Assembly (NCBI RefSeq): GCF_023283825.1
Contig: NZ_JAKILD010000020.1
Location: 1-64,000 of the forward strand
Reading direction: 5' to 3'
DNA: 64,000 nucleotides
Source: Shewanella olleyana
Lineage (GTDB): Bacteria > Pseudomonadota > Gammaproteobacteria > Enterobacterales > Shewanellaceae
Part shown: positions 9,213 through 17,317 of the stretch, in pieces
Position numbering within the stretch: the stretch's first letter is position 1
Layout of the letters: every line of letters begins with the position of its first letter
The notes under the pieces: model-generated
The model's input: only the letters and a program-made list of their open reading frames with translations
Database searches by the model: none
What the model was told of the DNA's origin: nothing
Program-made: the position numbers and the translations under genes

Positions 9213-9239
9213 GCCTTCAATATTTATTGAAGGCTTTTT
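9213..9239 (+). terminator. Intrinsic terminator of the pst operon
   Basis: A perfect 10-bp stem GCCTTCAATA / TATTGAAGGC with a 2-nt loop is followed by TTTTT, 40 bp after the pstB stop. Confidence 0.9.
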
Positions 9240-9325
9240 CTTTATTGCCGATCCATTTATTTCACCACTGTAAACTTTTTTGCGTTTGATTTACCATTTA
9301 ACTTCTATTCATATTGGAAATAACA

Positions 9326-9577
9326 GTGGCCAAACCAAACGCAAAAGGACCAACCCGTACCGTTGATGTATTCTGTGCTAAATGTAAAACCCAGCTTTTT
9401 AAGTATCGTAAAGGTGGAAAAGGTGCATTAGTTAAGTGCTTTAAAGAACGGATTGTCGATGATTACACTAAAACGCCTTGTATCTGTCCACAATGTGAAA
9501 CACCTTTTGCCAGAGACACTTTAGTCCGTGGAACTCCAGCATTTAAAATGATTGGTGGCAAAGTCACTATGAAATAA
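9326..9577 (+). CDS. Small zinc-ribbon protein of unknown function
   Basis: An 83-aa protein with two CxxC pairs (CAKC near residue 17 and CPQC near 55) plus CxC (CIC) just before the second, a probable zinc-ribbon fold. It is lysine-rich, which suggests nucleic-acid contact, but this is only inference. The GTG at 9326 gives the N-terminus MAKPNAKG; a TTG at 9314 is also in frame. It stands alone between the pst terminator and the convergent export operon. Confidence 0.8.
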   Translation: MAKPNAKGPTRTVDVFCAKCKTQLFKYRKGGKGALVKCFKERIVDDYTKTPCICPQCETPFARDTLVRGTPAFKMIGGKVTMK

Positions 9578-9644
9578 CACACATTGTGACTTATATAGTC
9601 AGCGACACCCAAACAGAGGGAAACTGAAGCTGATAATGATGTTG

Positions 9645-10742
9645 TTAGTCTAACGTTTTCTTAAAACGTGTTGAGGCAATAAACAAACCTACAACAGTAA
9701 AACCAGCAAGCCACAATGTATCGCGCCATAAATCAAATAAATCAGCTTCACGTAACACCACACCGCGAATTAGACGCATAAAATGTGTGGCTGGTAATAC
9801 TTCAGATATCCACTGTGCGACTTCAGGCATACCTTCATAAGGAAACATAAATCCAGACAATAATATTGAAGGTAATAATACAAACACGGTCATTTGCATC
9901 GCTTGTAACTGAGTCTGTGCCACAGTCGATATCATTAATCCTAACGACAAACTGGCAGAAATAAACAATAACGTACCCAATAATATCTGTGCAACCGACC
10001 CGTTAATCGGGACATCAAAAATAAAATGCCCTAAGCCTAAAATAATAAAAACTTGCACCAAGCCAACAAAAATATATGGGACTATTTTAGCAACCATTAG
10101 CTCTATAGAATGGATTGGCGTAGTAATCAGCAATTCAAGGTTGCCCCTCTCGCGCTCACGAACTATTGCAGTGCTAGTAAAAAGAATCATTGTCATGGTC
10201 AATATTACCCCAAGCAATCCTGGGACAATATTCACTGCTGAACGCCGACTAGGATTATAGAATAATACGACCTCAAACGTTTTTACCGTCGGCGGCCTAA
10301 TATCAAAATCGAAGTCCGTTAATGGCATAGATTGTAATGCTAAAATTGCTGAACTAATCATGGTATCAGAGCCATCAACAACCCATTGCCCTAACACCCG
10401 ATTTTGTACCATACGTTGAGTTAAATCACTGGGCAGAATCAATGCAGCTTTAACAACGCCTTCTTTAATTGCTTGTTCGGCCTCTTCTGCGGTAGCAAAA
10501 CGTTTTACCACATTAACAACTTGAGTCACTTTTACCGACTCAGTAATCACTCTTCCCGCGGTACTCTGACTTTGATCAACCACGGCAATAGGTATTTGGC
10601 GAATATCGGTATTTATTGCAAAGCCAAACAATAACAATTGAATAAGCGGAAGCATTACAACCATGCCAAAAGTAATACGGTCCCGTGACAACTGGCGTAT
10701 TTCTTTGACCATTACCGCATTCATTCGATAAAAAGAGATCAT
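9645..10742 (-). CDS. ABC-2 type export permease
   Basis: A 365-aa membrane subunit of an ABC exporter, of the YhhJ/YbhR class. One membrane segment near the N-terminus is followed by a large periplasmic domain (about 45-170) and five C-terminal helices, with the typical RERERGNLELLITTPI cytoplasmic motif. The start at 10742 overlaps the stop of the upstream ATPase gene as ATGA; an earlier in-frame ATG at 10766 is less likely. It is the last gene of an HlyD-ATPase-permease operon. The substrate is unknown; relatives export cationic drugs or dyes. Confidence 0.85.
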   Translation of the reverse strand: MISFYRMNAVMVKEIRQLSRDRITFGMVVMLPLIQLLLFGFAINTDIRQIPIAVVDQSQSTAGRVITESVKVTQVVNVVKRFATAEEAEQAIKEGVVKAALILPSDLTQRMVQNRVLGQWVVDGSDTMISSAILALQSMPLTDFDFDIRPPTVKTFEVVLFYNPSRRSAVNIVPGLLGVILTMTMILFTSTAIVRERERGNLELLITTPIHSIELMVAKIVPYIFVGLVQVFIILGLGHFIFDVPINGSVAQILLGTLLFISASLSLGLMISTVAQTQLQAMQMTVFVLLPSILLSGFMFPYEGMPEVAQWISEVLPATHFMRLIRGVVLREADLFDLWRDTLWLAGFTVVGLFIASTRFKKTLD

Positions 10743-11665
10743 TGACGTCCCTCTCCGGTCACACACACAAAAACATCTTCTAAACTTGGGCGAGCAATGT
10801 TCATTTCCGCATGTTGTAGTTCAGGAAAAGTTGTTTTTAACCATTGAATCGGCTCTATAATATCTTGATAAATAAGCACCCTTAACCGCACACCCAGTTG
10901 AGCAGCAGAACGCACAGCGCCTGTAGCCAATAGTTTTTGCTTTAATGACCTTAGTTGCTCACTCTTAACTTCAACAATATTAACGCCCATTTGTTTCATT
11001 AACATATCAGGTTCACCGTCTGCTCGAATCACCCCCGACTCCATTACCGCCAAACGATGGCAACGCTCAGCCTCGTCCATATAATGAGTCGTCACCAATA
11101 TCGTGGTGCCTTGCTCAGACAGTTCAAATAACTGCTCCCAAAATTCTCTTCTGTTTTCAGGGTCAACTGCAGAGGTCGGCTCATCAAGAAAAAGTAATTC
11201 CGGTTTATGCATAGTGGCACAAGCTAAAGACAAGCGCTGACGTTGACCACCACTCATACCTTCAACTCGTTGTTTGCGTTTAGAGTCCAAGCCATAAGTC
11301 ACAAGTTGTTCATCAATGCGCTGACTGAGTAACTTGCTACCCATTCCAAAAATTTGCCCAATAAACTGCATGTTTTCTTCCACACTCAAATCGTCATATA
11401 ACGAGAACTGTTGCGTCATATAGCCAATTTTCAATTTCAGTAGTTCCGCCTGCTTTGGAATAGAAAGCCCCAACACATTAACCTGGCCTGATGTCGGACT
11501 TAGCAACCCGGTAAGTACTCTGATCATTGTGGATTTTCCACAGCCATTCGGCCCCAGAAAACCATAAATACAGCCTTTAGGAACCCTTAATGTCACGTTT
11601 TCAATTGCTGTAAAATTCCCAAACTGCTTAACCACATCAACCGCTTCAATAGCGAATTCACTCAT
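10739..11665 (-). CDS. ABC exporter ATP-binding protein
   Basis: A 308-aa cytoplasmic ATPase. Walker A GPNGCGKST lies at residues 38-46, the signature MSGGQRQRLSLA near 140, and Walker B LLFLDEPTSAVDP near 160, followed by the H-loop in TTHYMDEAERC. The C-terminal ~75 residues resemble the accessory domain of CcmA/YbhF-like export ATPases. It overlaps both neighbours by 4 bp (ATGA), so all three proteins are translationally coupled. Unlike YbhF, which has two ATPase domains, this has one. Confidence 0.88.
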   Translation of the reverse strand: MSEFAIEAVDVVKQFGNFTAIENVTLRVPKGCIYGFLGPNGCGKSTMIRVLTGLLSPTSGQVNVLGLSIPKQAELLKLKIGYMTQQFSLYDDLSVEENMQFIGQIFGMGSKLLSQRIDEQLVTYGLDSKRKQRVEGMSGGQRQRLSLACATMHKPELLFLDEPTSAVDPENRREFWEQLFELSEQGTTILVTTHYMDEAERCHRLAVMESGVIRADGEPDMLMKQMGVNIVEVKSEQLRSLKQKLLATGAVRSAAQLGVRLRVLIYQDIIEPIQWLKTTFPELQHAEMNIARPSLEDVFVCVTGEGRQ

Positions 11666-12633
11666 GATGACTCTCCGCCTATGCCATCAACAATAAGATC
11701 AACTTGTGCTGGAACCCCTGATGGATATTGTGCCGCTGACTCTTCCAAGTCGATCTCAGCAAGATACATTAGCCGCGCACGCTCATCTTCTGTTAGTGCA
11801 TAATAAGGGGTAAAAGAGGCCTCATGGGACACCCAGCGAACCGTACCCGTTAAGGCGTGTTCGACACCATCAACATGCACTGTCACTTGCTTTCCTGGTA
11901 TAAAGTTAATTCGATGTGTCGCTGGAACATACACTCTGGCATAGGGAACTCTATTTGCTAACATAACCGCAACGATGCCATTCACCGCCACTCGCTCACC
12001 CAAGTTGTAGGGTAGGTTATCTAAAATTCCGTCACGGGTTGCCACTATAGTAAGTTCAGCTAGTTTCTGAGATTGAAGTGCAACCTCAGCATTCGCCGCA
12101 GCAAGTTCAGCTCTAGCTTGCTCAATATCTTCAACTCTTGAGCCCGCCGTTAATTTACTAAACTCTTCTTTGGCAGAATGTAACGCCGCTTGGGCTTTAT
12201 CTCTAGCGGCCAATGCGGCATCTAACTCCGACTGGCTGACTAGCTTACGCTCAATCAACTCAACTTGGCGCTGATAACTTTTCTGCGCCTCTACGTATTG
12301 CGCTTCAGCTTGAGCCACATTTGCTTGGGCTGAGGCAATATCTTCAGGTCGTTCACCATTGGTCAGCTTCAATAAAAATGCAGTTGCTTTAGCTTCATTA
12401 GCTATGGCGCTCGCGAGCACGGCTTGCTGATTTTTTGTATCAAGCTTTACAAGAACCTGTCCTGCGTTAACAAAACTGCCTTCATTAACCGGTAATTCAC
12501 GAATAATTTCATTTGATGTTGCCGTAAAAGTCACCCTGTCACGTTCTAACGTTCCAATAGCTTGAGGTGTTGAAGTTGGCGAACAACCCAACAGCATCAA
12601 AATAAAAAGCAAGCTTATAACTATTAATCGCAT
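11662..12633 (-). CDS. HlyD-family periplasmic adaptor (lipoprotein) of an ABC exporter
   Basis: A 323-aa membrane-fusion protein that should bridge the ABC-2 exporter encoded downstream to the outer membrane. The N-terminus is a lipoprotein signal with lipobox LLGC at about 14-17. A biotinyl-lipoyl-like half-motif (VNEGSFVNAGQVLVKLD) is followed by a long coiled coil at about 85-190, rich in alanine, glutamate and glutamine, and a beta-barrel domain. It is the first gene of the operon. No outer-membrane partner (TolC) is encoded here. Confidence 0.88.
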   Translation of the reverse strand: MRLIVISLLFILMLLGCSPTSTPQAIGTLERDRVTFTATSNEIIRELPVNEGSFVNAGQVLVKLDTKNQQAVLASAIANEAKATAFLLKLTNGERPEDIASAQANVAQAEAQYVEAQKSYQRQVELIERKLVSQSELDAALAARDKAQAALHSAKEEFSKLTAGSRVEDIEQARAELAAANAEVALQSQKLAELTIVATRDGILDNLPYNLGERVAVNGIVAVMLANRVPYARVYVPATHRINFIPGKQVTVHVDGVEHALTGTVRWVSHEASFTPYYALTEDERARLMYLAEIDLEESAAQYPSGVPAQVDLIVDGIGGESS

Positions 12634-12824
12634 CCATTTTCCTTAGCTAATTTACATCGCACTTTATTTGTACAGTAGCAAACAACCTCGTTGGTTAAAA
12701 TATAACTTCTGCAAAAGTGTTAGCCCGTTTAACTGATTTCGAACAAGCACAAATAAACGAACGTTCAACTGCACCCCAAACGATCACTCAAAGCGATTTA
12801 TAGTCACATCATATTGAGTAACTA

Positions 12825-13115
12825 TTGATTACCCAAAGGCCTGAATTAAAATTCATAATAAATATACTTAGGAGAAATACATTTCAAGCTTACCAAGTAC
12901 TACGCAGAGTCTTTTCTAAACCATCATTTAATGCAGAACAGTTAACTGTTGTATGGCAGACTATTAACGCTGAATACGGTTGTTCTTACTGTGTTCCAGC
13001 GCATACAGCTATCGCTGGCTTGATGAATATTGATGCTGCATTATCAGAAACACTTATAAATCGTGAAGCAATGCCAACAGTAAAACTGAAGATGCCATTG
13101 GCATGGCAGGATTAA
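12825..13115 (+). pseudogene. Remnant of a carboxymuconolactone decarboxylase / AhpD-like gene
   Basis: The 96-residue reading contains FNAEQLTVVWQTINAEYGCSYCVPAHTAIA, the CxxC-x3-H active-site region of AhpD-like alkylhydroperoxidases. Family members of this subtype are usually about 180 aa, with an N-terminal segment and a long C-terminal helical half that are missing here. After residue ~85 the similarity ends abruptly and a stop follows. The only start is a TTG without a good ribosome site. I read it as a decayed fragment, not an intact gene. Confidence 0.65.
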
Positions 13116-13502
13116 TGGTCTTTGATGTTTTTATAGTGATGTTGATTCTGAATAATCAGCAATCAAAGCCGACATCATCAAAAAACTAACGGCAGTAAAA
13201 TATAAAACCGGTATCGAAGATATGATAATGACGCAAACTACGAGCGATGAATGAGATCTTACTATTTCACAATTCAATTCATCTGATGATAATCAAAAGA
13301 TTAGCTTATGCTCTCAAGCTATTCAATTTAACCAAGATAGCAGTGTTGCTAGTTTAGGAATGTGATCATTCTTACTGATTAAAATCGTTTATAACTTCGT
13401 TAGAAATTTTGTAGGTAGAGCAACTAGCTAGCTGCAATTTCTGCCTTGTTCTAAGCGATTTTTCCTACGCAATATCTGATCGCTTATTTATCCCGATTGG
13501 TA
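13116..13502. other. Intergenic, decayed DNA next to the AhpD-like remnant
   Basis: No reading frame of credible length and no recognised RNA. It probably includes degraded coding DNA continuing from the AhpD-like remnant, but no frame shows clear family similarity by eye. Confidence 0.4.
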
Positions 13503-13769
13503 CTATACCCAAACAACTTGAAGATACGTGTTTCAGAGCTTCACCGTGTTTTCAATACTAGGCGCGTTAATGCGGTAATGTAGGTACCTTATAAATTAGC
13601 GCAACAACGTAGTGGGAACACGGTGAAACTCCCTGAGGGCAAGTTTTACACGCGTTTATGCTGCGTTATTGATTTTGAAAAGGGAATACCATTACCCGCA
13701 ATCAATGCCTTGCCTAAACGCGTGTAAATTCTTGCTGAAATCCAGCAGCTTCAGCTTGTTTGGGTATAG
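13503..13769. mobile_element. MITE-like non-coding element with terminal inverted repeats
   Basis: The 267-bp segment begins with CTATACCCAAACAACTTGAA and ends with the inverse TTCAGCTTGTTTGGGTATAG; the arms match except at two positions. Inside are two further long inverted repeats: TTCACCGTGTT (13540-13550) with AACACGGTGAA (13617-13627), and TTTACACGCGTTTA (13645-13658) with TAAACGCGTGTAAA (13715-13728), both perfect. It codes for nothing and could fold into two strong hairpins. No clear target duplication is visible, apart from a possible TA. The pattern suits a non-autonomous transposon or palindromic genomic repeat. Confidence 0.65.
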
Positions 13770-13797
13770 ACGCTTTATGATTTATTGAATAAACAAA

Positions 13798-13835
13798 AAT
13801 GCCACTGACAGTTTGTAAAGACTGCTAGTGGCATT
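13798..13835 (-). terminator. Terminator of deoD
   Basis: Long hairpin: AATGCCACTGACAGT pairs with ACTGCTAGTGGCATT with two mismatches. On the minus strand TTTTT follows (TGGCATTTTTG), downstream of deoD. Confidence 0.8.
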
Positions 13836-13886
13836 TTAATTATTACATTTAAATCAAAGCTTACAAACGACTTAAATTCAACAGTT

Positions 13887-14597
13887 TTAATCTAAATGGC
13901 TTACCGCTTCTAGGGTAAGTTTAATCATGTCATTTAAGGTTTGCTGGCGCTCATCAGCCGTCAAATGTAAACCTTGTCTTAAATGATCTGTCACTGTCAT
14001 CATGGCTAATGCTTTAGCACCATATTCAGCTGCTACACCATACAAACCAGCCGCTTCCATTTCGACACCTAGAATTCCATATTTTTCCATCAAATCGTAA
14101 CGTGAATCGTCAGCAGAATAGAATAAATCAGATGAATACAAGTTACCTACATGGTAATTAGCGCCTTGCTTTTCTGCTGCATCAGCTGCCAAGCGTAACA
14201 TGTTAAAGTCTGCAATCATGGCAAAATCAGTGTTAGCAAAACGGGTACGGTTAATAGCTGAATCAGTACTCGCGCCCATTGCCATTACCACATCCATTAA
14301 TTTAATGTTATCGCTTACCGCTCCACATGAACCTATACGAATAATGTTTTCGACACCGTATTCGGTAATAAGCTCTTTAGCATAAATAGAAATTGATGGT
14401 ATCCCCATGCCCGAACCCATGACAGAAATACGCTTACCATTGAACTCACCTGTATAGCCGAGCATATTGCGAACATCGGTTACTAATACGGCATTTTCAA
14501 GGAAATTGTCAGCAATGTATTTAGCACGTAAAGGATCACCCGGCATTAAAACGGTTTTAGCAAAAGCGCCTTCGGGGGCATTAATATGTGGTGTCAT
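13887..14597 (-). CDS. deoD: Purine nucleoside phosphorylase DeoD
   Basis: A 236-aa cytoplasmic enzyme that cleaves purine (deoxy)nucleosides with phosphate to the free base and (deoxy)ribose-1-phosphate. The family motifs [14 protein letters not shown] (about 17-30), [16 protein letters not shown], and [10 protein letters not shown] near 180, which holds the nucleoside-binding Glu and Met, are all present. Length matches the hexameric bacterial type. It follows nupC on the same strand, so imported nucleosides are cleaved directly. A hairpin separates the two genes. Confidence 0.95.
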   Translation of the reverse strand: MTPHINAPEGAFAKTVLMPGDPLRAKYIADNFLENAVLVTDVRNMLGYTGEFNGKRISVMGSGMGIPSISIYAKELITEYGVENIIRIGSCGAVSDNIKLMDVVMAMGASTDSAINRTRFANTDFAMIADFNMLRLAADAAEKQGANYHVGNLYSSDLFYSADDSRYDLMEKYGILGVEMEAAGLYGVAAEYGAKALAMMTVTDHLRQGLHLTADERQQTLNDMIKLTLEAVSHLD

Positions 14598-14609
14598 CTT
14601 GTTACTCCG

Positions 14610-14633
14610 AAAAAGCCTGCTGCGTTAGCAGGC
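14610..14633 (-). terminator. Hairpin with T-run between nupC and deoD
   Basis: On the minus strand the stem GCCTGCT / AGCAGGC with a 5-nt loop is followed by five T, in the 53-bp gap between nupC and deoD. It could attenuate read-through into deoD, or terminate nupC while deoD has its own start. Confidence 0.75.
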
Positions 14634-14650
14634 ATAACATACAATTGAAA

Positions 14651-15892
14651 TTAATTTGCTAGACTAAATAATAAGCCAGCAATAGTACCGCTCATCAAGT
14701 TTGCAAGAGCTGCAGCTATTAAGGCTTTCATACCTAATGCGCTTAAGTCATGGCGACGTTCAGGACATAAAGCCGCTAAACCACCGATCACCATGGCCAA
14801 TGAACCTAAGTTGGCAAAGCCACACAATGCAAAGCTAATAATGATTTGGGTTTTCTCTGATAAATCATCAGCAACTTTTAAGAAATCGATATAGGCGACA
14901 AACTCATTAATCACCATTTTCTGACCGATAAATGATGCAGCTTGAGTAGCCTCACTCCAAGGCACACCCATAATCCAAGCTAACGGCGCTAACAAATAGC
15001 CGAGAATAGCTTGCATGGTTAATTCGCCATATCCAAACCAGCTACCAACGCCACCGATTAAGCCATTAACCATGGCGATAAGCCCAACAAATGCAATTAA
15101 TAGTGCAGATACAGCCAATACCTGCTGCATTCCCATAGCAGCCCCACTGGCAGCAGCATCTAGGACATTCGCCGGTTTATCCTCTTGTTCTTCCATTACC
15201 TTTTTAATGTCATTACGTGGTGTTTCAGTTTCTGGCCACATCAATTTGGCAAACAGTAATCCAGCTGGTGCCGTCATAAAGGCCGCTGTCAGCACATACT
15301 TAATATCAACGCCCATTTGGATATAACCAATCATGGTGCCACCAGCCACAGAGGCTAAACCACCTGTCATCACTGCAAACAATTCTGAGCGAGTCATGTG
15401 CTTAACAAAAGGACGCACCATAGATGGCGCTTCAATTGGGCCAACAAAAATATTCGCAGTTGCCGATAATGACTCAGCGCGACTCGTGCCTAACAGTTTT
15501 GATAAGCCACCACCTATCAAGCCTATAATAAGCTGCATGATGCCTAGGTAATACAACACAGCAATTAGCGCACTGATAAAGACCACTACAAAAAGGACAT
15601 TGATGACAAAGATAAAGCCCACACCGAACTTGGCCAAATCACCAAAAACAAAGGCAAGACCTTCGTTACCATAATTAATAACATGCATAACGCCGTTAGA
15701 GGCTGCATCAAGCATGCTTTGCCCTATAGGCAAATACATAACAAAAGCACCAAATGCCACTTGAAAGATCAGTGCACCGATAACCGTTCTGGGTTTAATC
15801 GCGCTGCGGCGTTCAGACAATAAAATGGCTATTCCAATTAGTGCACACATACCTAATAAACTGATGAAAACTTCCATACATTTTGGACTCAT
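14651..15892 (-). CDS. Concentrative nucleoside transporter (NupC family)
   Basis: A 413-aa inner-membrane symporter of the CNT family that imports nucleosides using an ion gradient. The segments IFVGPIEAPSMVRPF (about 150) and AGGTMIGYIQMGVD, and the late ALCGFANLGSLAMVIGGL motif, are typical of NupC. About ten membrane helices are seen. Two ATGs are candidates: 15892 and 15877 (giving MEVFISLLG). Neither has a good ribosome site, and the second better fits the family N-terminus. It is the first gene of a unit with deoD. Confidence 0.9.
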   Translation of the reverse strand: MSPKCMEVFISLLGMCALIGIAILLSERRSAIKPRTVIGALIFQVAFGAFVMYLPIGQSMLDAASNGVMHVINYGNEGLAFVFGDLAKFGVGFIFVINVLFVVVFISALIAVLYYLGIMQLIIGLIGGGLSKLLGTSRAESLSATANIFVGPIEAPSMVRPFVKHMTRSELFAVMTGGLASVAGGTMIGYIQMGVDIKYVLTAAFMTAPAGLLFAKLMWPETETPRNDIKKVMEEQEDKPANVLDAAASGAAMGMQQVLAVSALLIAFVGLIAMVNGLIGGVGSWFGYGELTMQAILGYLLAPLAWIMGVPWSEATQAASFIGQKMVINEFVAYIDFLKVADDLSEKTQIIISFALCGFANLGSLAMVIGGLAALCPERRHDLSALGMKALIAAALANLMSGTIAGLLFSLAN

Positions 15893-16225
15893 TAAATAGT
15901 TAATTGCCTGCAGTGTATCTGTGTTTACCTCAGACTCAAGTGTTCTGTATCACCAAAAAAAACAATATTATTTAAATGAGAAAAACCATGAAAAACAAAC
16001 CTAAAAACAATACAAAACCAACAAATTGCACACCCACAAGAAACAATAAACCCACACCAGACAAAGAAAGCCAAACAAGCCTTACAACAAGAAAACATGG
16101 AGCGTTAGAAGAGGATACTTCAGGACAAAGAAAGATGAATAAGGAAGCTGAACAATAGAGATCAGATAATGACAAAATTGAAAATTAATTACGTATTAAA
16201 TGACAATTAAACGGGGAAAAAAAAC
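15893..16225. other. Intergenic region left of the transposon
   Basis: Should hold the nupC promoter. A short rightward reading (15976-16158) of lysine-, asparagine- and threonine-rich composition lacks a ribosome site and is not called. Nothing else is seen. Confidence 0.4.
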
Positions 16226-16250
16226 AAAAAAGCCCCCAATATTGGAGGCT
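16226..16250 (-). terminator. Original glmS terminator, displaced by the transposon
   Basis: On the minus strand AGCCTCCAAT pairs with ATTGGGGGCT (one wobble) and is followed by TTTTTTG. Joining the two transposon flanks places this hairpin directly after glmS, with the duplicated AAATT between. It is therefore almost certainly the native glmS terminator, now 13.7 kb from the gene. Confidence 0.85.
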
Positions 16251-16252
16251 TA

Positions 16253-16257
16253 AAATT
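16253..16257. repeat. Target-site duplication, left copy (AAATT)
   Basis: AAATT precedes the TGTAGATTC left end, and the same five bases follow the right end at 29988-29992. A 5-bp duplication is the hallmark of Tn7-family insertion. Confidence 0.93.
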
Positions 16258-16415
16258 TGTAGATTCAGAATAAAGTTGGAAACCAAATCCTTCAGTATTC
16301 CCATTTCATCCGTTAGCAAAAAACAAGCTTATTTAAATAAAGATCGAAACAAAACATATAAGTATCACTACATTGCTCAAAAGTCAGTCGCCCTCATATA
16401 AATAGAGTTGGAAAC
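16258..16415. repeat. Left end of the Tn7-like element with three spaced TnsB sites
   Basis: After the terminal TGTAGATT there are three copies of a motif close to TAAATAAAGTTGGAAAC: 16266-16284, 16331-16350 and 16395-16415. They are separated by 40-50 bp, as in the left end of Tn7, which has three separated TnsB sites. Their role is inferred from that parallel. Confidence 0.85.
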
Positions 16416-16695
16416 AATATGGTTCGCACCCAAACAAATTTTTATAAAACAGCAGGTTGAACTGAAGCTGATATAGCTCAGATATCGAAAATCAATATCT
16501 ATACTCCGCAAGAACAGTCAATAAAAAGTATATTGCTCGGTGGGCTTACTAGGAAAAACGGTGCTTTATCAAGAGTTGGCAAAAAACTTTCACAAAACTA
16601 AATCAGTAAGATCCGAAAGAAAATTAATCTCTACTGCTTATCTGGTGTATACGTTTAGAAAATCACATATATTTACCCCCCGAATGCGATTTTCA
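16416..16695. other. Non-coding DNA inside the left end
   Basis: 280 bp between the last TnsB site and the end of the ParS-like gene. A 62-codon rightward reading here lacks a ribosome site and overlaps the next gene antisense. No terminator for the tns operon is obvious. Confidence 0.4.
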
Positions 16696-17298
16696 TTAAG
16701 CATAACCACCCAAGCTAACGCCCTCTAAATATTTCAATACCAGATTATAATTGCCGCATTCAACAGCTCGCTGGGGGGTCATACCTAAAGCCGGTATCAT
16801 TTGACTCTCATACCAATTTATTGCATTTTCAGTTGACCCAGCCCATTCCAGAACTAAGCTCAGGATGAACTCTTTTTGGACTGATTTTTCCAAAAACTCA
16901 TTGGGTATTTCGAGCTGATTAATGAGGTGTTCAGCAACTTTTAATAGGCCATTATTTCTATCACCCAATATTACCGCCAATGCAGAATCTCCACCAAAAG
17001 CATCGTTGGCTTTCTTAATCCAAGTATTTGATTGCTCACACTCAGGGAATAATATTTGAAGGCACTTGTATATTTTCAAAACGAATGAGATACGTTCTAA
17101 CACTTCTGGCGTAATTAAAGAAAAGGGAGGCTCCATAAGCTTTTCAGTACTAACGTCACCGTTAAAACCAAGCAATAATAGCTGGTCTTCACCTGAAATA
17201 TTCCACTGTTGCATAATACCGACATACGTCGAAATCGCTACTTTTGATATATCTTCAAAGCGGTATTCTGATAATGAGTTTTCGTCACTAAACATCAT
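16696..17298 (-). CDS. Protein with tandem MbcA/ParS/Xre-antitoxin-like segments, in the tnsE position
   Basis: A 200-aa protein. Residues ~65-127 (LERISFVLKIYKCLQILFP, then NDAFGGDSALAVILGD and a leucine-rich tail) follow the pattern of the toxin-binding domain of MbcA/ParS/Xre antitoxins. Residues ~150-200 (WYESQMIPALGMTPQRAVECG ... YLEGVSLGGYA) look like a second copy with the PALG-x-TP core. No RES or other toxin gene is next to it. It starts 19 bp after tnsD at one of two adjacent ATGs behind GGAG, so it is the last gene of the tns operon. It may regulate the element, bind a partner, or be an orphan antitoxin. The assignment is by motif reading only. Confidence 0.6.
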   Translation of the reverse strand: MMFSDENSLSEYRFEDISKVAISTYVGIMQQWNISGEDQLLLLGFNGDVSTEKLMEPPFSLITPEVLERISFVLKIYKCLQILFPECEQSNTWIKKANDAFGGDSALAVILGDRNNGLLKVAEHLINQLEIPNEFLEKSVQKEFILSLVLEWAGSTENAINWYESQMIPALGMTPQRAVECGNYNLVLKYLEGVSLGGYA

Positions 17299-17317
17299 TT
17301 ACTCCCTAAAAATAACT

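Noticed and set aside
15976..16158. 60-codon rightward reading frame rich in Lys, Asn and Thr next to the transposon
   Set aside because: No ribosome site, low-complexity A-rich composition, and its reverse strand is equally open; more likely non-coding DNA between nupC and the glmS terminator.
16540..16728. 62-codon rightward frame near the left transposon end
   Set aside because: No credible start and it overlaps the 3' end of the ParS-like gene antisense.
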